From the NCBI RefSeq assembly GCF_000422465.1, contig NZ_KE383842.1:1075845-1139844 (forward strand): 64,000 bases of DNA. Reading direction: 5' to 3'. How positions within the stretch are numbered: the first letter of the stretch is position 1; each line of letters begins with the position of its first letter. A program made the position numbers and the translations under genes. The DNA comes from Paenibacillus harenae DSM 16969. Its GTDB lineage: Bacteria; Bacillota; Bacilli; Paenibacillales; Paenibacillaceae. Below are positions 14,456-23,804 of the stretch, in pieces. The notes under the pieces are model-generated. The model was not told where the DNA came from, searched no databases, and was given only the letters and a program-made list of their open reading frames with translations.

Positions 14456-16568
14456 GTTGTCTTCAGAGCAGGAAAGTCTTCAAGTCGATACCCAATGTCC
14501 GTTCTGCAGCGTTCAGTGCAAAATTCGGATTACTCAGCAGCCGGCCTCTTCCCAGTCTTTGCGCCCTGCATATGCCGTTGAAGGAATTCCAAACGCCGCG
14601 TCAGAAGGGCGGCTATGCGTAAAGGGGATGAACGCGCATCAGCATCTGACAAGCGCCGAACGGCTGTTGCATCCGATGGTAAAGAAGGACGGGAAGCTTG
14701 TTCCGGCGACTTGGAAGGAAGCGCTGAGGAAAATCCGGGACAATTTCATTACTGTCCAACAGCAGTATGGTCCCGATGCCGTCGGCTTATACGGGGGCGG
14801 CTCGCTCACGAACGAATCCGCATATCTGCTCGGAAAATTCGCCAGAGTGGCGTTAGGCACTAAATATATTGATTACAACGGGCGTTTCTGCATGTCGGCG
14901 GCAGCCTCCGCCGGAAACAAAACATTCGGGGTAGACCGCGGATTAACGTGCCGGTTATCGGATATTCCGCTTGCCCGCTGCATCATTCTGGCGGGCACGA
15001 ATATTGCGGAATGCCAGCCTACCTTGATGCCATACTTTACGAGAGCCAAGGAAAACGGGGCTACGATAATCGTGATTGATCCGCGCGAGACCGCGACTGC
15101 GGCGCTGGCCGACATTCATTTGCAAATTAGGCCGGGCACGGACGCGGCTTTGTCCAATGGACTGCTAAAGGTGCTGCTGGATGAGAAGCTGATGGATCCG
15201 AACTTTATAGCCAAGCGGACGAAAGGCTTTGCTGAATTGGAGGAGCATCTGTCCTCCATTCAATTGGATGAAATAGCGGAAATGACCGGATTGGCTAAGG
15301 AAGCGATTCAGAAAGCGGCCGTCGCTTACGGAAAGGCGGATACCGGAATCATTTTCACGGCCAGGGGAGTCGAGCAGCAGACGGACGGCCATGTCGCCGT
15401 GCGCAATTTCTTGAACATGGTGCTGGCAACCGGGAAAATCGGCAAGCCCGGCTGCGGTTACGGCGCCGTCACCGGTCAAGGGAACGGGCAGGGCGGCAGG
15501 GAGCACGGTCAGAAGAGCGATCAACTGCCGGGTTACCGATCCATCGACAATGAACAGGATCGCGCCTATGTCGCAGGCGTATGGGGGATCGATCCGGCCG
15601 AGCTGCCGGGGAAAGGCGTCTCCGCCTACGAAATGATGGAGCTTGTCCATCAAGGAACCATACGTTCCTTATTCGTAATGGGATCAAATCCCGTCGTCTC
15701 GAACCCGAATGCCGATTTGGTAGAGGAAGGGCTGGCGAAGGTTGACTTCCTTGCGGTAGCGGATATGTTCCTGTCGGAGACGGCAAGGATGGCCGACGTC
15801 GTTCTGCCGGTAACCGCCTATCTGGAAAATGACGGGACGCTGACGAATCTGGAAGGCCGCGTGCTCTTGAGAGAATCCAAGCTGACTCCGCCCGGCGAGA
15901 CGCGTCACGACTGGGAAATTTTATGCGAGCTTGCAGCCGGCCTTGGAAAATCCTCCTATTTCGCCTTCCGGTCCGCGGAAGACATCTTTAACGAGCTGCG
16001 GGAAGCAAGCCGGGGCGGATTAGCCGACTATTACGGCATTACGTACGAGAGGCTGCGTAAGGAAGGCGGAGTTTACTGGCCTTGTCCTTCGACGGACAGC
16101 AGCGTATCGAACGGAATGATGTTCGAGCGGACTTTCGCCCATGCGGACGGCAGGGCTGTTTTCTTCCCCGTCCCAAGCGGTCAGCCGCAGGAGACGCCGG
16201 ACGATGATTACCCGCTTACGATGACGAACGGGAGGGTGCTCTCGCATTATTTAACCGGCGTCCAGACACGGAGAAGCCCTTCATTAGCCGCGCGCAGCGT
16301 GGATAACTTTATCGAGCTGCACCCTCTCACGGCGAAGAAATATAAAATCGAAGACGGCGAATGGGTGGAGGTCCGCTCCCGCAGAGGCAGCTTCCATGCG
16401 AAGAGCCGCTATACGGATAAAATAAGAGAAGACAGCCTGTTCGTACCCATGCATTGGGGCGGGGCGCAGAACGTGAATAAGGCAACGAGCCCGGAGCTGG
16501 ATCCGAATTGTAAAATGCCCGGCTTTAAAACGTCAACGGTAGCCATTATCCCTTTACGCTTACAATAG
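14427..16568 (+). CDS. nasC: Assimilatory nitrate reductase catalytic subunit NasC
   Basis: 713 residues. Molybdopterin oxidoreductase reducing nitrate to nitrite in the cytoplasm. An N-terminal [4Fe-4S] cluster motif (CPFCSVQC near residues 24-31, then GRLCVKG) and a candidate molybdenum-ligand Cys (YNGRFCMSA) are visible. No Tat signal is present, as expected for an assimilatory enzyme. GTG at 14427 follows GAGGAAAGG; ATG at 14436 is the alternative. Last gene of the nasBC unit. No nitrite reductase (nasDE) lies in the window, so nitrite must be handled elsewhere. Confidence 0.9.
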   Translation: MRAMPLLSSKLSSEQESLQVDTQCPFCSVQCKIRITQQPASSQSLRPAYAVEGIPNAASEGRLCVKGMNAHQHLTSAERLLHPMVKKDGKLVPATWKEALRKIRDNFITVQQQYGPDAVGLYGGGSLTNESAYLLGKFARVALGTKYIDYNGRFCMSAAASAGNKTFGVDRGLTCRLSDIPLARCIILAGTNIAECQPTLMPYFTRAKENGATIIVIDPRETATAALADIHLQIRPGTDAALSNGLLKVLLDEKLMDPNFIAKRTKGFAELEEHLSSIQLDEIAEMTGLAKEAIQKAAVAYGKADTGIIFTARGVEQQTDGHVAVRNFLNMVLATGKIGKPGCGYGAVTGQGNGQGGREHGQKSDQLPGYRSIDNEQDRAYVAGVWGIDPAELPGKGVSAYEMMELVHQGTIRSLFVMGSNPVVSNPNADLVEEGLAKVDFLAVADMFLSETARMADVVLPVTAYLENDGTLTNLEGRVLLRESKLTPPGETRHDWEILCELAAGLGKSSYFAFRSAEDIFNELREASRGGLADYYGITYERLRKEGGVYWPCPSTDSSVSNGMMFERTFAHADGRAVFFPVPSGQPQETPDDDYPLTMTNGRVLSHYLTGVQTRRSPSLAARSVDNFIELHPLTAKKYKIEDGEWVEVRSRRGSFHAKSRYTDKIREDSLFVPMHWGGAQNVNKATSPELDPNCKMPGFKTSTVAIIPLRLQ

Positions 16569-16591
16569 CAGGACAAAAACTGCAAGTAATG

Positions 16592-16619
16592 AAGAGCCGT
16601 TCAATTGCGGCTCTTTTTT
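16592..16619 (+). terminator. Terminator of nasB-nasC
   Basis: AAGAGCCG / CGGCTCTT with a six-T tail. Confidence 0.85.
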
Positions 16620-16677
16620 GTGCTATATTAAGTATTAGCATTTTTATATCGAATCTATCATTAAATAAAGGCTGGGG

Positions 16678-17595
16678 ATGAGCCGAGTGACGACAATCTA
16701 TCAATTAAATACGATATTTATCAGCATGGTCATGGAGGCCATACCGTTCGTACTGGTCGGCGTTCTTATTTCCGGTTTGATCCAGATCTTTGTAAAGGAG
16801 AGCTGGATCGCCCGCATAATGCCGAGAAACCGTGTACTGTCAACCCTATGCGGCTGCGGCATAGGCATGCTGTTTCCTTCGTGCGAATGCGGCATCGTAC
16901 CCGTCACGAAGCGGTTAATCGGCAAGGGCATGCCGCTTCACGCCGGAATCGCCTTCATGCTGACCGGACCGATCATCAATCCGATCGTTCTGTTCTCGAC
17001 CTATATCGCCTTCGGCAATGACTGGGGCATGACGGCGATTCGGGCCGGTCTGGCCTTGGCGGTTGCCTTTGCCGTTTCCATGACGATTGCGCTTTTCGTC
17101 AAGGAACCTCCGTTCCGGATTCCGCTGCCGCAGCATGCCGCCGGTTTGGAGCATGGCGCTCAGTTGCCGGCCAAACGAATTTCTACCGGCAGAAAGCTTT
17201 ACGATGTCGTCGTCCATGCGATTGAGGAGTTTTTCTCGGTAGGCAAATATCTCGTACTAGGCGCTTTTATCGCGGCGTGCATGCAGACTTTTGTGCCGAC
17301 ATCCTATCTGCTGCACATTGGCGGCAATCCGATAACCGCCTCGCTTGTCATGATCGCGCTCGCCTTTATTATTTCCTTATGCTCGGAAGCGGATGCTTTC
17401 ATCGCGGCCTCTTTCAGAAGCACGTTCTCAACAGGCTCGCTGTCGGCTTTTCTCGTATTCGGACCCATGATCGATATTAAAAATACGCTGATGCTGCTCG
17501 CCGTATTTCGCGCCAAATTCGTAATAGTGCTGATCGGGCTTATTACCGTATTTACGCTAACGGGTTCATTGATCGTAGGGAGGTTATTTGATTGA
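16678..17595 (+). CDS. Permease of the DUF318/ArsP_1 family (YcgR-like)
   Basis: 305 residues with about eight transmembrane helices. Family motifs include CGCGIGMLFPSCECGIVPV in the first half and LCSEADAFIAASF in the second, placing conserved Cys and Glu residues within the membrane. The TIGR03943 gene overlaps its end by four bases; this two-gene pair is widespread (ycgR/ycgQ in B. subtilis) and suspected to move metal or a metal-bound compound. No recognisable Zur box was seen upstream. The Shine-Dalgarno before the ATG is weak; GTG at 16687 is an alternative. Confidence 0.85.
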   Translation: MSRVTTIYQLNTIFISMVMEAIPFVLVGVLISGLIQIFVKESWIARIMPRNRVLSTLCGCGIGMLFPSCECGIVPVTKRLIGKGMPLHAGIAFMLTGPIINPIVLFSTYIAFGNDWGMTAIRAGLALAVAFAVSMTIALFVKEPPFRIPLPQHAAGLEHGAQLPAKRISTGRKLYDVVVHAIEEFFSVGKYLVLGAFIAACMQTFVPTSYLLHIGGNPITASLVMIALAFIISLCSEADAFIAASFRSTFSTGSLSAFLVFGPMIDIKNTLMLLAVFRAKFVIVLIGLITVFTLTGSLIVGRLFD

Positions 17596-18500
17596 TTCGT
17601 TACTTTATCCTGTTCGGATTCTCTTTTATGTTCTTCATGCTTCACTATACGGGAGAAATTAAGAAATACATTAATATGAAATACGCTTATTTATCGATAA
17701 GCGCCATCGTCATTATGGGACTGCTAAGCATCTTCGAGTTCGTACGCGTCTCGCGGCAGCAAATCGCCGAAGAGAAGCGGCAGGCTGCAGGATTGGCCGA
17801 TCAACACGAGTGCGGGTGTCCGCGGCATGATGATGACGGCGCAGGGCATTTCCATGATCACGGGCATTCGCATGGGAAGGAGAGCAAGCTTAAACGCATT
17901 ATAAGCTGCGTGATTCTATTCGTGCCGATTGTAACGGGACTCTTCCTGCCGGCGGCGGCGCTTGATTCAAGCTTCGTGAAGGCGAAGGGCTTCTCCTTCC
18001 CGGGATTTGACGAGAATATTCAAAGCAATCCCGGCGCGCATCAGTTTTTGAAGCCGGATTCCAGCGTTTTTTATAGGCCTGACGATTATTCGGATATAAA
18101 GGACAGGGAGCTGGCGGAATTTCTGAATAGGCAGGCCGTCATGCTGACGGATCGCGACTACTTAATGGGAATGGAAGCCATCTATAATTCGCCGGGCTCG
18201 TTTACAGGGAGAAAAATTGGCTTTGACGGGTTCGTCTACAAGGGGCAGCAGGTAGACGGCAACCATTATTTCGTATTCCGGTTCGGCTTCATTCATTGCG
18301 TCGCGGATTCCGGCGTCTTCGGCATGCTGGTCGAGTTTCCCCAAAATACGCATTTAAGCGATGATGACTGGGTCCATGTCGAAGGAAAGCTGACCTTTGA
18401 GCTTTATCAGCCGTTTAAGCAAACGATACCCGTTCTAAAAGCGGACAAGTGGGAGCCGATCGAGGCGCCTGAAGATCCGTATGTGTACAGATCGTTATAA
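17592..18500 (+). CDS. TIGR03943/DUF1980 protein with His-rich linker (YcgQ-like)
   Basis: 302 residues. Two N-terminal transmembrane helices (about 1-20 and 30-52) are followed by a cytoplasmic-looking loop rich in His, Cys and Asp (HECGCPRHDDDGAGHFHDHG), a third helix near residue 105, and a soluble C-terminal beta-rich domain with a DRDYLMGMEAIY segment. The His/Cys loop looks like a metal-binding site. Works as a pair with the preceding permease, to which it is translationally coupled. Confidence 0.85.
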   Translation: MIRYFILFGFSFMFFMLHYTGEIKKYINMKYAYLSISAIVIMGLLSIFEFVRVSRQQIAEEKRQAAGLADQHECGCPRHDDDGAGHFHDHGHSHGKESKLKRIISCVILFVPIVTGLFLPAAALDSSFVKAKGFSFPGFDENIQSNPGAHQFLKPDSSVFYRPDDYSDIKDRELAEFLNRQAVMLTDRDYLMGMEAIYNSPGSFTGRKIGFDGFVYKGQQVDGNHYFVFRFGFIHCVADSGVFGMLVEFPQNTHLSDDDWVHVEGKLTFELYQPFKQTIPVLKADKWEPIEAPEDPYVYRSL

Positions 18501-18504
18501 AATA

Positions 18505-18550
18505 AAGGGTTGCCCGAAATGCAGATCCATCTGCTTTCGAGGCAACCCTT
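18505..18550. terminator. Bidirectional terminator
   Basis: AAGGGTTGCC / GGCAACCCTT with inner GCAGAT / ATCTGC pairing, between convergent genes. Confidence 0.88.
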
Positions 18551-18564
18551 TTCCTTAGACTTTA

Positions 18565-20334
18565 TTATTTCTCCGCGTTCGCGTATTGCTTCTCGATTGC
18601 GGCGAACGTTGCATTAACCCGGCGAATCGCATCCGGATTGAATTTATGCTTGCGCTCATAAGTGAGCAGGCCGTTCACTTCCTGTTCGACATCGTAGAGC
18701 TGCGTATAGCAGAACGCGCAAATATAAGGATTTTCCAGCAGCGTAAGCGTCAAGCCTTCATAGCGGGACAGGAATTCCTCCTCGGTCTTCGGACGATCGC
18801 CGTATCCCCAGCTTTTCTCATCGGCTTGCCCCGGATTCCACCAGATGCCGCCGTATTCGCTGACGAAATAAGGCTGCCCTTCGTACTTTTGGCGGTCCTG
18901 GAAGGTGACATAACGTTCGCCGCCGCTACGCATCGCCGCATAATGTTCCGCGAACTTCTCGGGGTTCTGCTCGTAATCATGCACATCGAAAATATCGGTG
19001 ACGACGTGGAAATTTCCGCTTGTATCAATGACCGGCCGGGTAGCGTCCAGTAATTTGGTCACATGGTAGATATTGCGCAGCACTTCATTATCTTGACGGG
19101 TTCCCTTGCCGTTGTTCCATGTCTCGTTGAAGGGACACCAGCCGACTAACGCCGGACTGTTATAATCTCTCTTGACGATTTCGGTCCATTCCGGCAAAAA
19201 CTGCTGCAGCCCTTGGGCGGTTGTAATATCCAGTCCCCAGTTCGCATGCTCTCCCCAAACGATATAGCCGAGTTGATCCGCCCAATATAAGAACCGGGCC
19301 TCGAACACCTTCTCATGGAGGCGGGCGCCGTTAAAACCGAGCTCCATCGACAATTCAATGTCTCTCCGAAGCGCTTCATCCGATGGGGCGGTATAAATGC
19401 CGTCCGGGTAGAAGCCTTGATCCAGCACCAGGCGCTGAAAGACCGGCTTGCCGTTAATGAGAATCGCATGGTTATCCCATTTGACGGAGCGAAGGCCGAA
19501 GTAGCTTTCGACGGTATCGACGGTATTCCCGCCGCTCTGGAGCGAAAGAGTTAAATCGTACAGCTTCGGCGATCCGACCTCCCACAGATGGCGCTCGGAA
19601 AGGTTGACCGTCATGCGGACCTGACTGCCCGATACGACAGCGGAATGCGATCCGGTTATTCTACCGTTAAATTGCGCTTCCGCCGTAAAGGTTAATCCGT
19701 CGGCACCGACGAGCTCGCCTTCGATATGAAGACAATCGTTCTCCGCGTCCGGCGTGAGCTTGAAGGAGCGGATATATTGCCGCGGGACGGATTCCAGCCA
19801 TACGGTCTGCCAAATGCCCGTCGTCCGGGTGTAGTCGCAGCCGTGCGAATGATACAAGCCCGACTGCTTGCCTCGGGGCTGCAGTCCGGAGCGGAGATCG
19901 TCTTCCGCGCAAACGATGACTACATTAACGCCAGGCTCGAGCAGGCTCGTAATATCGAAGGAAAAGGAAGAATAGCCGCCGCGGTGCGTTCCGGCCGACT
20001 TGCCGTTAACCCACACTTCCGCCGCGTAATCAACCGCGCCAAAGTGAAGCAGGATGCGGCTTCCGTCCCAGTCGGACGGAATATCGACTTCTTTGCGGTA
20101 CCAGACCGCTTGCATGAAATCTTTGTTCCCGATGCCCGACAGCTCGCTCTCCGGACAGAACGGCACCGTAATCTTGTCCCTTAAAGCGGCTGCCTCGAAT
20201 AATCGGCGTTGCTTGCCGCTCTGGCCGTGATCGATCTCAAATTCCCATTGGCCGTTCAAATTCATCCACGCGGAGCGCACCATTTGGGGGCGCGGGTATT
20301 CCGGGCGCGGGATTGACGGTGTACCTGCTGTCAT
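18565..20334 (-). CDS. Glycoside hydrolase family 2 enzyme
   Basis: About 589 residues. Typical GH2 order: N-terminal jelly-roll sugar-binding domain (WYRKEVDIP, then FGAVDYAAEVWVNG), an immunoglobulin-like domain, then a TIM barrel. The acid/base Glu is in CPFNETW (about residue 404) and the nucleophile Glu in FVSEYGG (about 493). No signal peptide, so it acts on imported oligosaccharides or glycosides; beta-galactosidase, beta-glucuronidase or related activity cannot be separated by eye. Three consecutive ATG codons follow AGAGGTGG; the third is chosen for spacing. Monocistronic, without an adjacent transporter. Confidence 0.88.
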   Translation of the reverse strand: MTAGTPSIPRPEYPRPQMVRSAWMNLNGQWEFEIDHGQSGKQRRLFEAAALRDKITVPFCPESELSGIGNKDFMQAVWYRKEVDIPSDWDGSRILLHFGAVDYAAEVWVNGKSAGTHRGGYSSFSFDITSLLEPGVNVVIVCAEDDLRSGLQPRGKQSGLYHSHGCDYTRTTGIWQTVWLESVPRQYIRSFKLTPDAENDCLHIEGELVGADGLTFTAEAQFNGRITGSHSAVVSGSQVRMTVNLSERHLWEVGSPKLYDLTLSLQSGGNTVDTVESYFGLRSVKWDNHAILINGKPVFQRLVLDQGFYPDGIYTAPSDEALRRDIELSMELGFNGARLHEKVFEARFLYWADQLGYIVWGEHANWGLDITTAQGLQQFLPEWTEIVKRDYNSPALVGWCPFNETWNNGKGTRQDNEVLRNIYHVTKLLDATRPVIDTSGNFHVVTDIFDVHDYEQNPEKFAEHYAAMRSGGERYVTFQDRQKYEGQPYFVSEYGGIWWNPGQADEKSWGYGDRPKTEEEFLSRYEGLTLTLLENPYICAFCYTQLYDVEQEVNGLLTYERKHKFNPDAIRRVNATFAAIEKQYANAEK

Positions 20335-20501
20335 CATCATCCACCTCTTTCAATAAGGTTAAGTATAAAGTTAATAATTAATAGCGAAGAAAATCTATTC
20401 GCTTCAATGAGAGTATAAAAAACAGATAAACGATTGTCAATAAGCAAATAAACATAAAACAATTCATGGAATAATTAACTTTTGGATTACTGATTAGAAG
20501 A

Positions 20502-20532
20502 GATACTTTTCATTCGCGGCCCTTCATATAAT
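20502..20532 (+). promoter_or_regulatory. Candidate sigma-E promoter of the mmg-like operon
   Basis: CATATAAT (20525-20532) matches the sigma-E -10 pattern CATAYAAT. ATACT within GATACTT (20502-20508) gives the core ATA of a sigma-E -35 at a 16-bp spacing. The TATAAT core could also serve sigma-A, but no -35 of that type is visible. B. subtilis mmg genes are sigma-E controlled. Confidence 0.45.
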
Positions 20533-20587
20533 ACATTAAACGCAGATAGCGTCGAACTTTGTCCACATTGTGGGGAGGAGGGGGGAG

Positions 20588-21715
20588 ATGCGGTTTCAAT
20601 TGTCCGAGGAGCTGGAAATGACGCGTGAGGCCGTCCGGCATTTTGCCGAAAAGGAAGCCGGACCGAATGCCGTAAAACGTGATTCGGAGGAACGATTTGA
20701 GCGGGGGCTGTTCGCCCAGATGGGCGAGCTTGGCTTATGCGGCATTGTCATACCTGAGCGGTATGACGGGGCCGGCAGTGGTTTTTTAACCTACGTCGTC
20801 GCTTTAGAGGAGCTGGCGCGGGTGTGCGCTTCGACGGCGGCCGTTCTGGCTGCGCACACCGCCTTCAGCGCGTGGCCTATTCTGCAATTCGGCAGCGAGA
20901 GTCTGAAGCGTAAAGCGCTGACCGTACTTGCCGGCGGAAGGCGGCTGGCGGCCGGCGGTCTGCCTTCACAAGGCAAACAAGATAACGGAATTGTCGCCGC
21001 TGCCGATGAAAACGGATATGTGTTAAGCGGCAAACACCCCTTGGTATTAAACGCCGGCGCTGCCGATGATTATGTATTGTTCGCATCCTTAGAGCGGCGG
21101 CAATCCAAGGCGGACTTGACCGCTTTTCTGATCGAAAGCGGAACTCCCGGCTTCCGAACCGGAAATAAAGTGCAAAAGCTCGGCTTGCGCTCGTTGATGA
21201 CGGCCGAGGTTGTACTCGAGAACTGCCGGATTCCGGCCGGGAACATAATCGGCAAACCGGGGCAGGGAAGCAGGATCGCCGAATCGCTGGTCGACATCGC
21301 AAGGCTTGGAACAGCGGCGCAGGCGTTAGGCATCGCGCAGGGGGCCCTTGAAGCGGCTACCGAATACGCCAAGCAGCGCAAGCAGTTCGGCCTGCTGATC
21401 GGACGGCGCCAAGGCATCTCGTTCAAATTGGCCGACATGGCCACCCGGATCGAGGCGGCGCGCTTGCTCGCTTATCAAGCGGCATGGCGCAAGGATGAGG
21501 GTTTATCCTTCGCCAAAGATGCGGCGATTGCAAGTTCATATGCGGTGAAGACGGCTATAAACGCCTGCCTGGAGGCGATTCAGGTGTTTGGCGGATACGG
21601 CTATATGAGGGAATATCGGATGGAGCGTTTTTCAAGAGATGCCAAATGCTTGGAAACGAGCATCGGAACAGGAGGCATGGATACGGACATCCACTCTCGC
21701 ATTTTGATGAAATAG
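20588..21715 (+). CDS. Acyl-CoA dehydrogenase-like paralogue lacking key residues
   Basis: 375 residues with the overall acyl-CoA dehydrogenase fold: helical N-terminus, QRKQFG segment and the [20 protein letters not shown] segment. Two hallmarks are missing. The FAD/substrate motif normally read as LTEPxAGSD is replaced by [11 protein letters not shown], and the catalytic Glu of the usual IYEGT stretch is replaced (CLETSIGT). Its operon partner MmgC at 23805 keeps both motifs. It may be inactive, structural, or act by a changed mechanism. The start has GGGGAGGAGGGGGG upstream. First gene of a seven-gene operon; the next gene begins 14 bp later. Confidence 0.85.
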   Translation: MRFQLSEELEMTREAVRHFAEKEAGPNAVKRDSEERFERGLFAQMGELGLCGIVIPERYDGAGSGFLTYVVALEELARVCASTAAVLAAHTAFSAWPILQFGSESLKRKALTVLAGGRRLAAGGLPSQGKQDNGIVAAADENGYVLSGKHPLVLNAGAADDYVLFASLERRQSKADLTAFLIESGTPGFRTGNKVQKLGLRSLMTAEVVLENCRIPAGNIIGKPGQGSRIAESLVDIARLGTAAQALGIAQGALEAATEYAKQRKQFGLLIGRRQGISFKLADMATRIEAARLLAYQAAWRKDEGLSFAKDAAIASSYAVKTAINACLEAIQVFGGYGYMREYRMERFSRDAKCLETSIGTGGMDTDIHSRILMK

Positions 21716-21729
21716 GGGGAGATGCCGCT

Positions 21730-22899
21730 ATGGGCGAAACCGTCATCATCGGCGGCGCAAGAACGGCGTTCGGCAAATTCGGAGGCATGTTCAAAGACGT
21801 AAAGGCCGTTGAACTGGGAGCGGCGGCCATCAAAGGAGCGCTGCAAAAAACCGCCGTCGATCCCCGGAAGGTGGACGGCGTTATAATGGGCATGGTGCTG
21901 CAGGCCGGGGCTGGGCAGGTTCCATCGCGGCAGGCGGCCAGGCTGGCAGGACTCGATTGGAGCGTGCCTTCCGATACGATCAATAAAGTGTGCGCCTCCG
22001 GCATGAGGGCGATTACGATGGCCGATCAAATGATCCGCTCCGGCGATTCGGACATTATGGTTGCAGGCGGGATGGAGAGCATGAGCAGCGCGCCGTATGC
22101 GGCGCTTTCCGCCCGCTGGGGAGCCCGGATGGGGAGCTCGGAGCTGACCGATCTGATGATTCACGACGGGTTATCATGCGCTTTCGCCAATGTTCATATG
22201 GCCGTTCACGGCAGCCGGGCTGCCGCGGAGAACGGGATCGGCAGGGCCGAACAGGATCAATGGGCGCTGCGGAGCCATGTACGCGCGTCGGCGGCAAGCC
22301 GGCAGGGTCTATTCGCGGAAGAAATCGTCACGTACCAGCGCGCGGGGATTGCGCTTGCTACCGACGAAGGCCCCCGGCTTGATACGAATGCCGCGAAGCT
22401 GGCCTTGCTGCGTCCGGTCTTTGACGCTGACGGGACCATTACGGCCGGCAATGCGCCCGGCGTTAACGACGGAGCAGCCGCTTTGGTCGTCATGTCGAAG
22501 GACAAAGCGCTGCGCGGCGGCCATAAACCGCTGGCCAATATTATCGGGCATGCCTGCGTCGGCGCGGAAGCCCCGTATCTGGCATCGACCCCGGCGCTGG
22601 CCATCCGCAAGCTTCTGCAGCAAACGGGCGTCGCGTTGAAGGATGTGCATTTGTTTGAAGTGAACGAAGCCTTCGCCGCCGTTGTGCTTACCTGCGGTCA
22701 AATGCTCGGATGGGATCCGGATAAGGTGAACGTGAACGGAGGGGCTATCGCTCTTGGCCATCCGATCGGCGCGAGCGGCGCAAGAATCGTGCTCACGTTA
22801 ATGAACGCGCTTATCCGCAGGGGCGGCGGCATCGGGATTGCGGCAATATGCAGCGGCGGCGCGCAGGGGGACGCGATCATGATTCAGGTTGAGGCTTAA
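21730..22899 (+). CDS. mmgA: Acetyl-CoA C-acetyltransferase (thiolase)
   Basis: About 390 residues. The nucleophile Cys is in NKVCASGM (near residue 88), and the second pair is GHPIGASG (His) and CSGGAQG (Cys) at the C-terminus, so all thiolase residues are present. Cleaves beta-ketoacyl-CoA or condenses acetyl-CoA. The ATG at 21730 gives the standard N-terminus; the frame runs further upstream into the preceding gene. Position and neighbours match mmgA of B. subtilis. Confidence 0.92.
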   Translation: MGETVIIGGARTAFGKFGGMFKDVKAVELGAAAIKGALQKTAVDPRKVDGVIMGMVLQAGAGQVPSRQAARLAGLDWSVPSDTINKVCASGMRAITMADQMIRSGDSDIMVAGGMESMSSAPYAALSARWGARMGSSELTDLMIHDGLSCAFANVHMAVHGSRAAAENGIGRAEQDQWALRSHVRASAASRQGLFAEEIVTYQRAGIALATDEGPRLDTNAAKLALLRPVFDADGTITAGNAPGVNDGAAALVVMSKDKALRGGHKPLANIIGHACVGAEAPYLASTPALAIRKLLQQTGVALKDVHLFEVNEAFAAVVLTCGQMLGWDPDKVNVNGGAIALGHPIGASGARIVLTLMNALIRRGGGIGIAAICSGGAQGDAIMIQVEA

Positions 22900-22915
22900 T
22901 TCCGGGGTGATAGCG

Positions 22916-23779
22916 ATGGAAATCAGAGAAATTGCGGTGCTGGGAGCCGGTCAAATGGGGAGCGGCATCGCCCAGGTTTTTGCTCAGCACGGTTACGGCG
23001 TCACCTTGTATGATATCAGCCAAGAGAGTGCGGAGAGCGGTTTGGACCAGATCAAGGCTTCATTGGCCCGCTTCGTGAATAAAGGATATATGAACGCGGA
23101 ACAAAGCCGGCGTATCGTCGACAGCGTTAAGATCACGACGTCTCTTGCTGCGGTCTGCGGCTCGGACTTTGTCGTGGAGGCCATCCCGGAGTTGATGAGC
23201 ACGAAGAAAGCGATATTTATGGAGCTTGACCGCCTCTGCAAGCCGGAAGCCATTCTGGCGACGAATACTTCATCGCTGCCGGTAACGGAAATTGCGTCTG
23301 CGACCAAGAGGGCGGAGAACGTCATTGGCATGCATTTTATGAATCCGGTGCCCGTCATGCCGTTGGTTGAAATTATACGAGGATTAAGAACGTCGGATGA
23401 AACGCACAGCACCGTAACCGGACTGGCGCAAGCGATCGGCAAAACCGCCGTGTCGGTCCGCGATTGCCCGGGGTTTGTGTCCAATCGCATTCTCATGCCG
23501 ATGATCAATGAAGCGGTCTATACCGTATTCGAGGGGGTTGCCGACCCGGAGGCGGTCGACCAGGTCATGAAGCTCGGGATGAACCATCCGATGGGACCGC
23601 TCGCCTTGGCCGATATGATCGGACTCGATACGTGTCTGGCAATTATGGAGACGCTCCATGAAGGCTTCGGCGATTCGAAATACAGGCCTTGCCCGCTGCT
23701 GCGCCAATATGTGCAGGCCGGCTGGCTGGGACGGAAGTCGGGCCGGGGTTTTTACCTTTATGAGGGAGAGCGGGGATAG
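22916..23779 (+). CDS. mmgB: 3-hydroxybutyryl-CoA dehydrogenase
   Basis: 287 residues. NAD-binding GAGQMGSGIAQVF at residues 10-22, the HFMNPVPVMPLVE catalytic His segment, and the C-terminal helical domain with NHPMGPLALADMIGLD. Oxidises 3-hydroxyacyl-CoA to 3-ketoacyl-CoA, feeding the thiolase encoded just upstream. The start follows GGGGTGATAGCG, 17 bp after mmgA. Confidence 0.92.
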   Translation: MEIREIAVLGAGQMGSGIAQVFAQHGYGVTLYDISQESAESGLDQIKASLARFVNKGYMNAEQSRRIVDSVKITTSLAAVCGSDFVVEAIPELMSTKKAIFMELDRLCKPEAILATNTSSLPVTEIASATKRAENVIGMHFMNPVPVMPLVEIIRGLRTSDETHSTVTGLAQAIGKTAVSVRDCPGFVSNRILMPMINEAVYTVFEGVADPEAVDQVMKLGMNHPMGPLALADMIGLDTCLAIMETLHEGFGDSKYRPCPLLRQYVQAGWLGRKSGRGFYLYEGERG

Positions 23780-23804
23780 GTTAACCTGAAAGGAGTGCCT
23801 GTCG

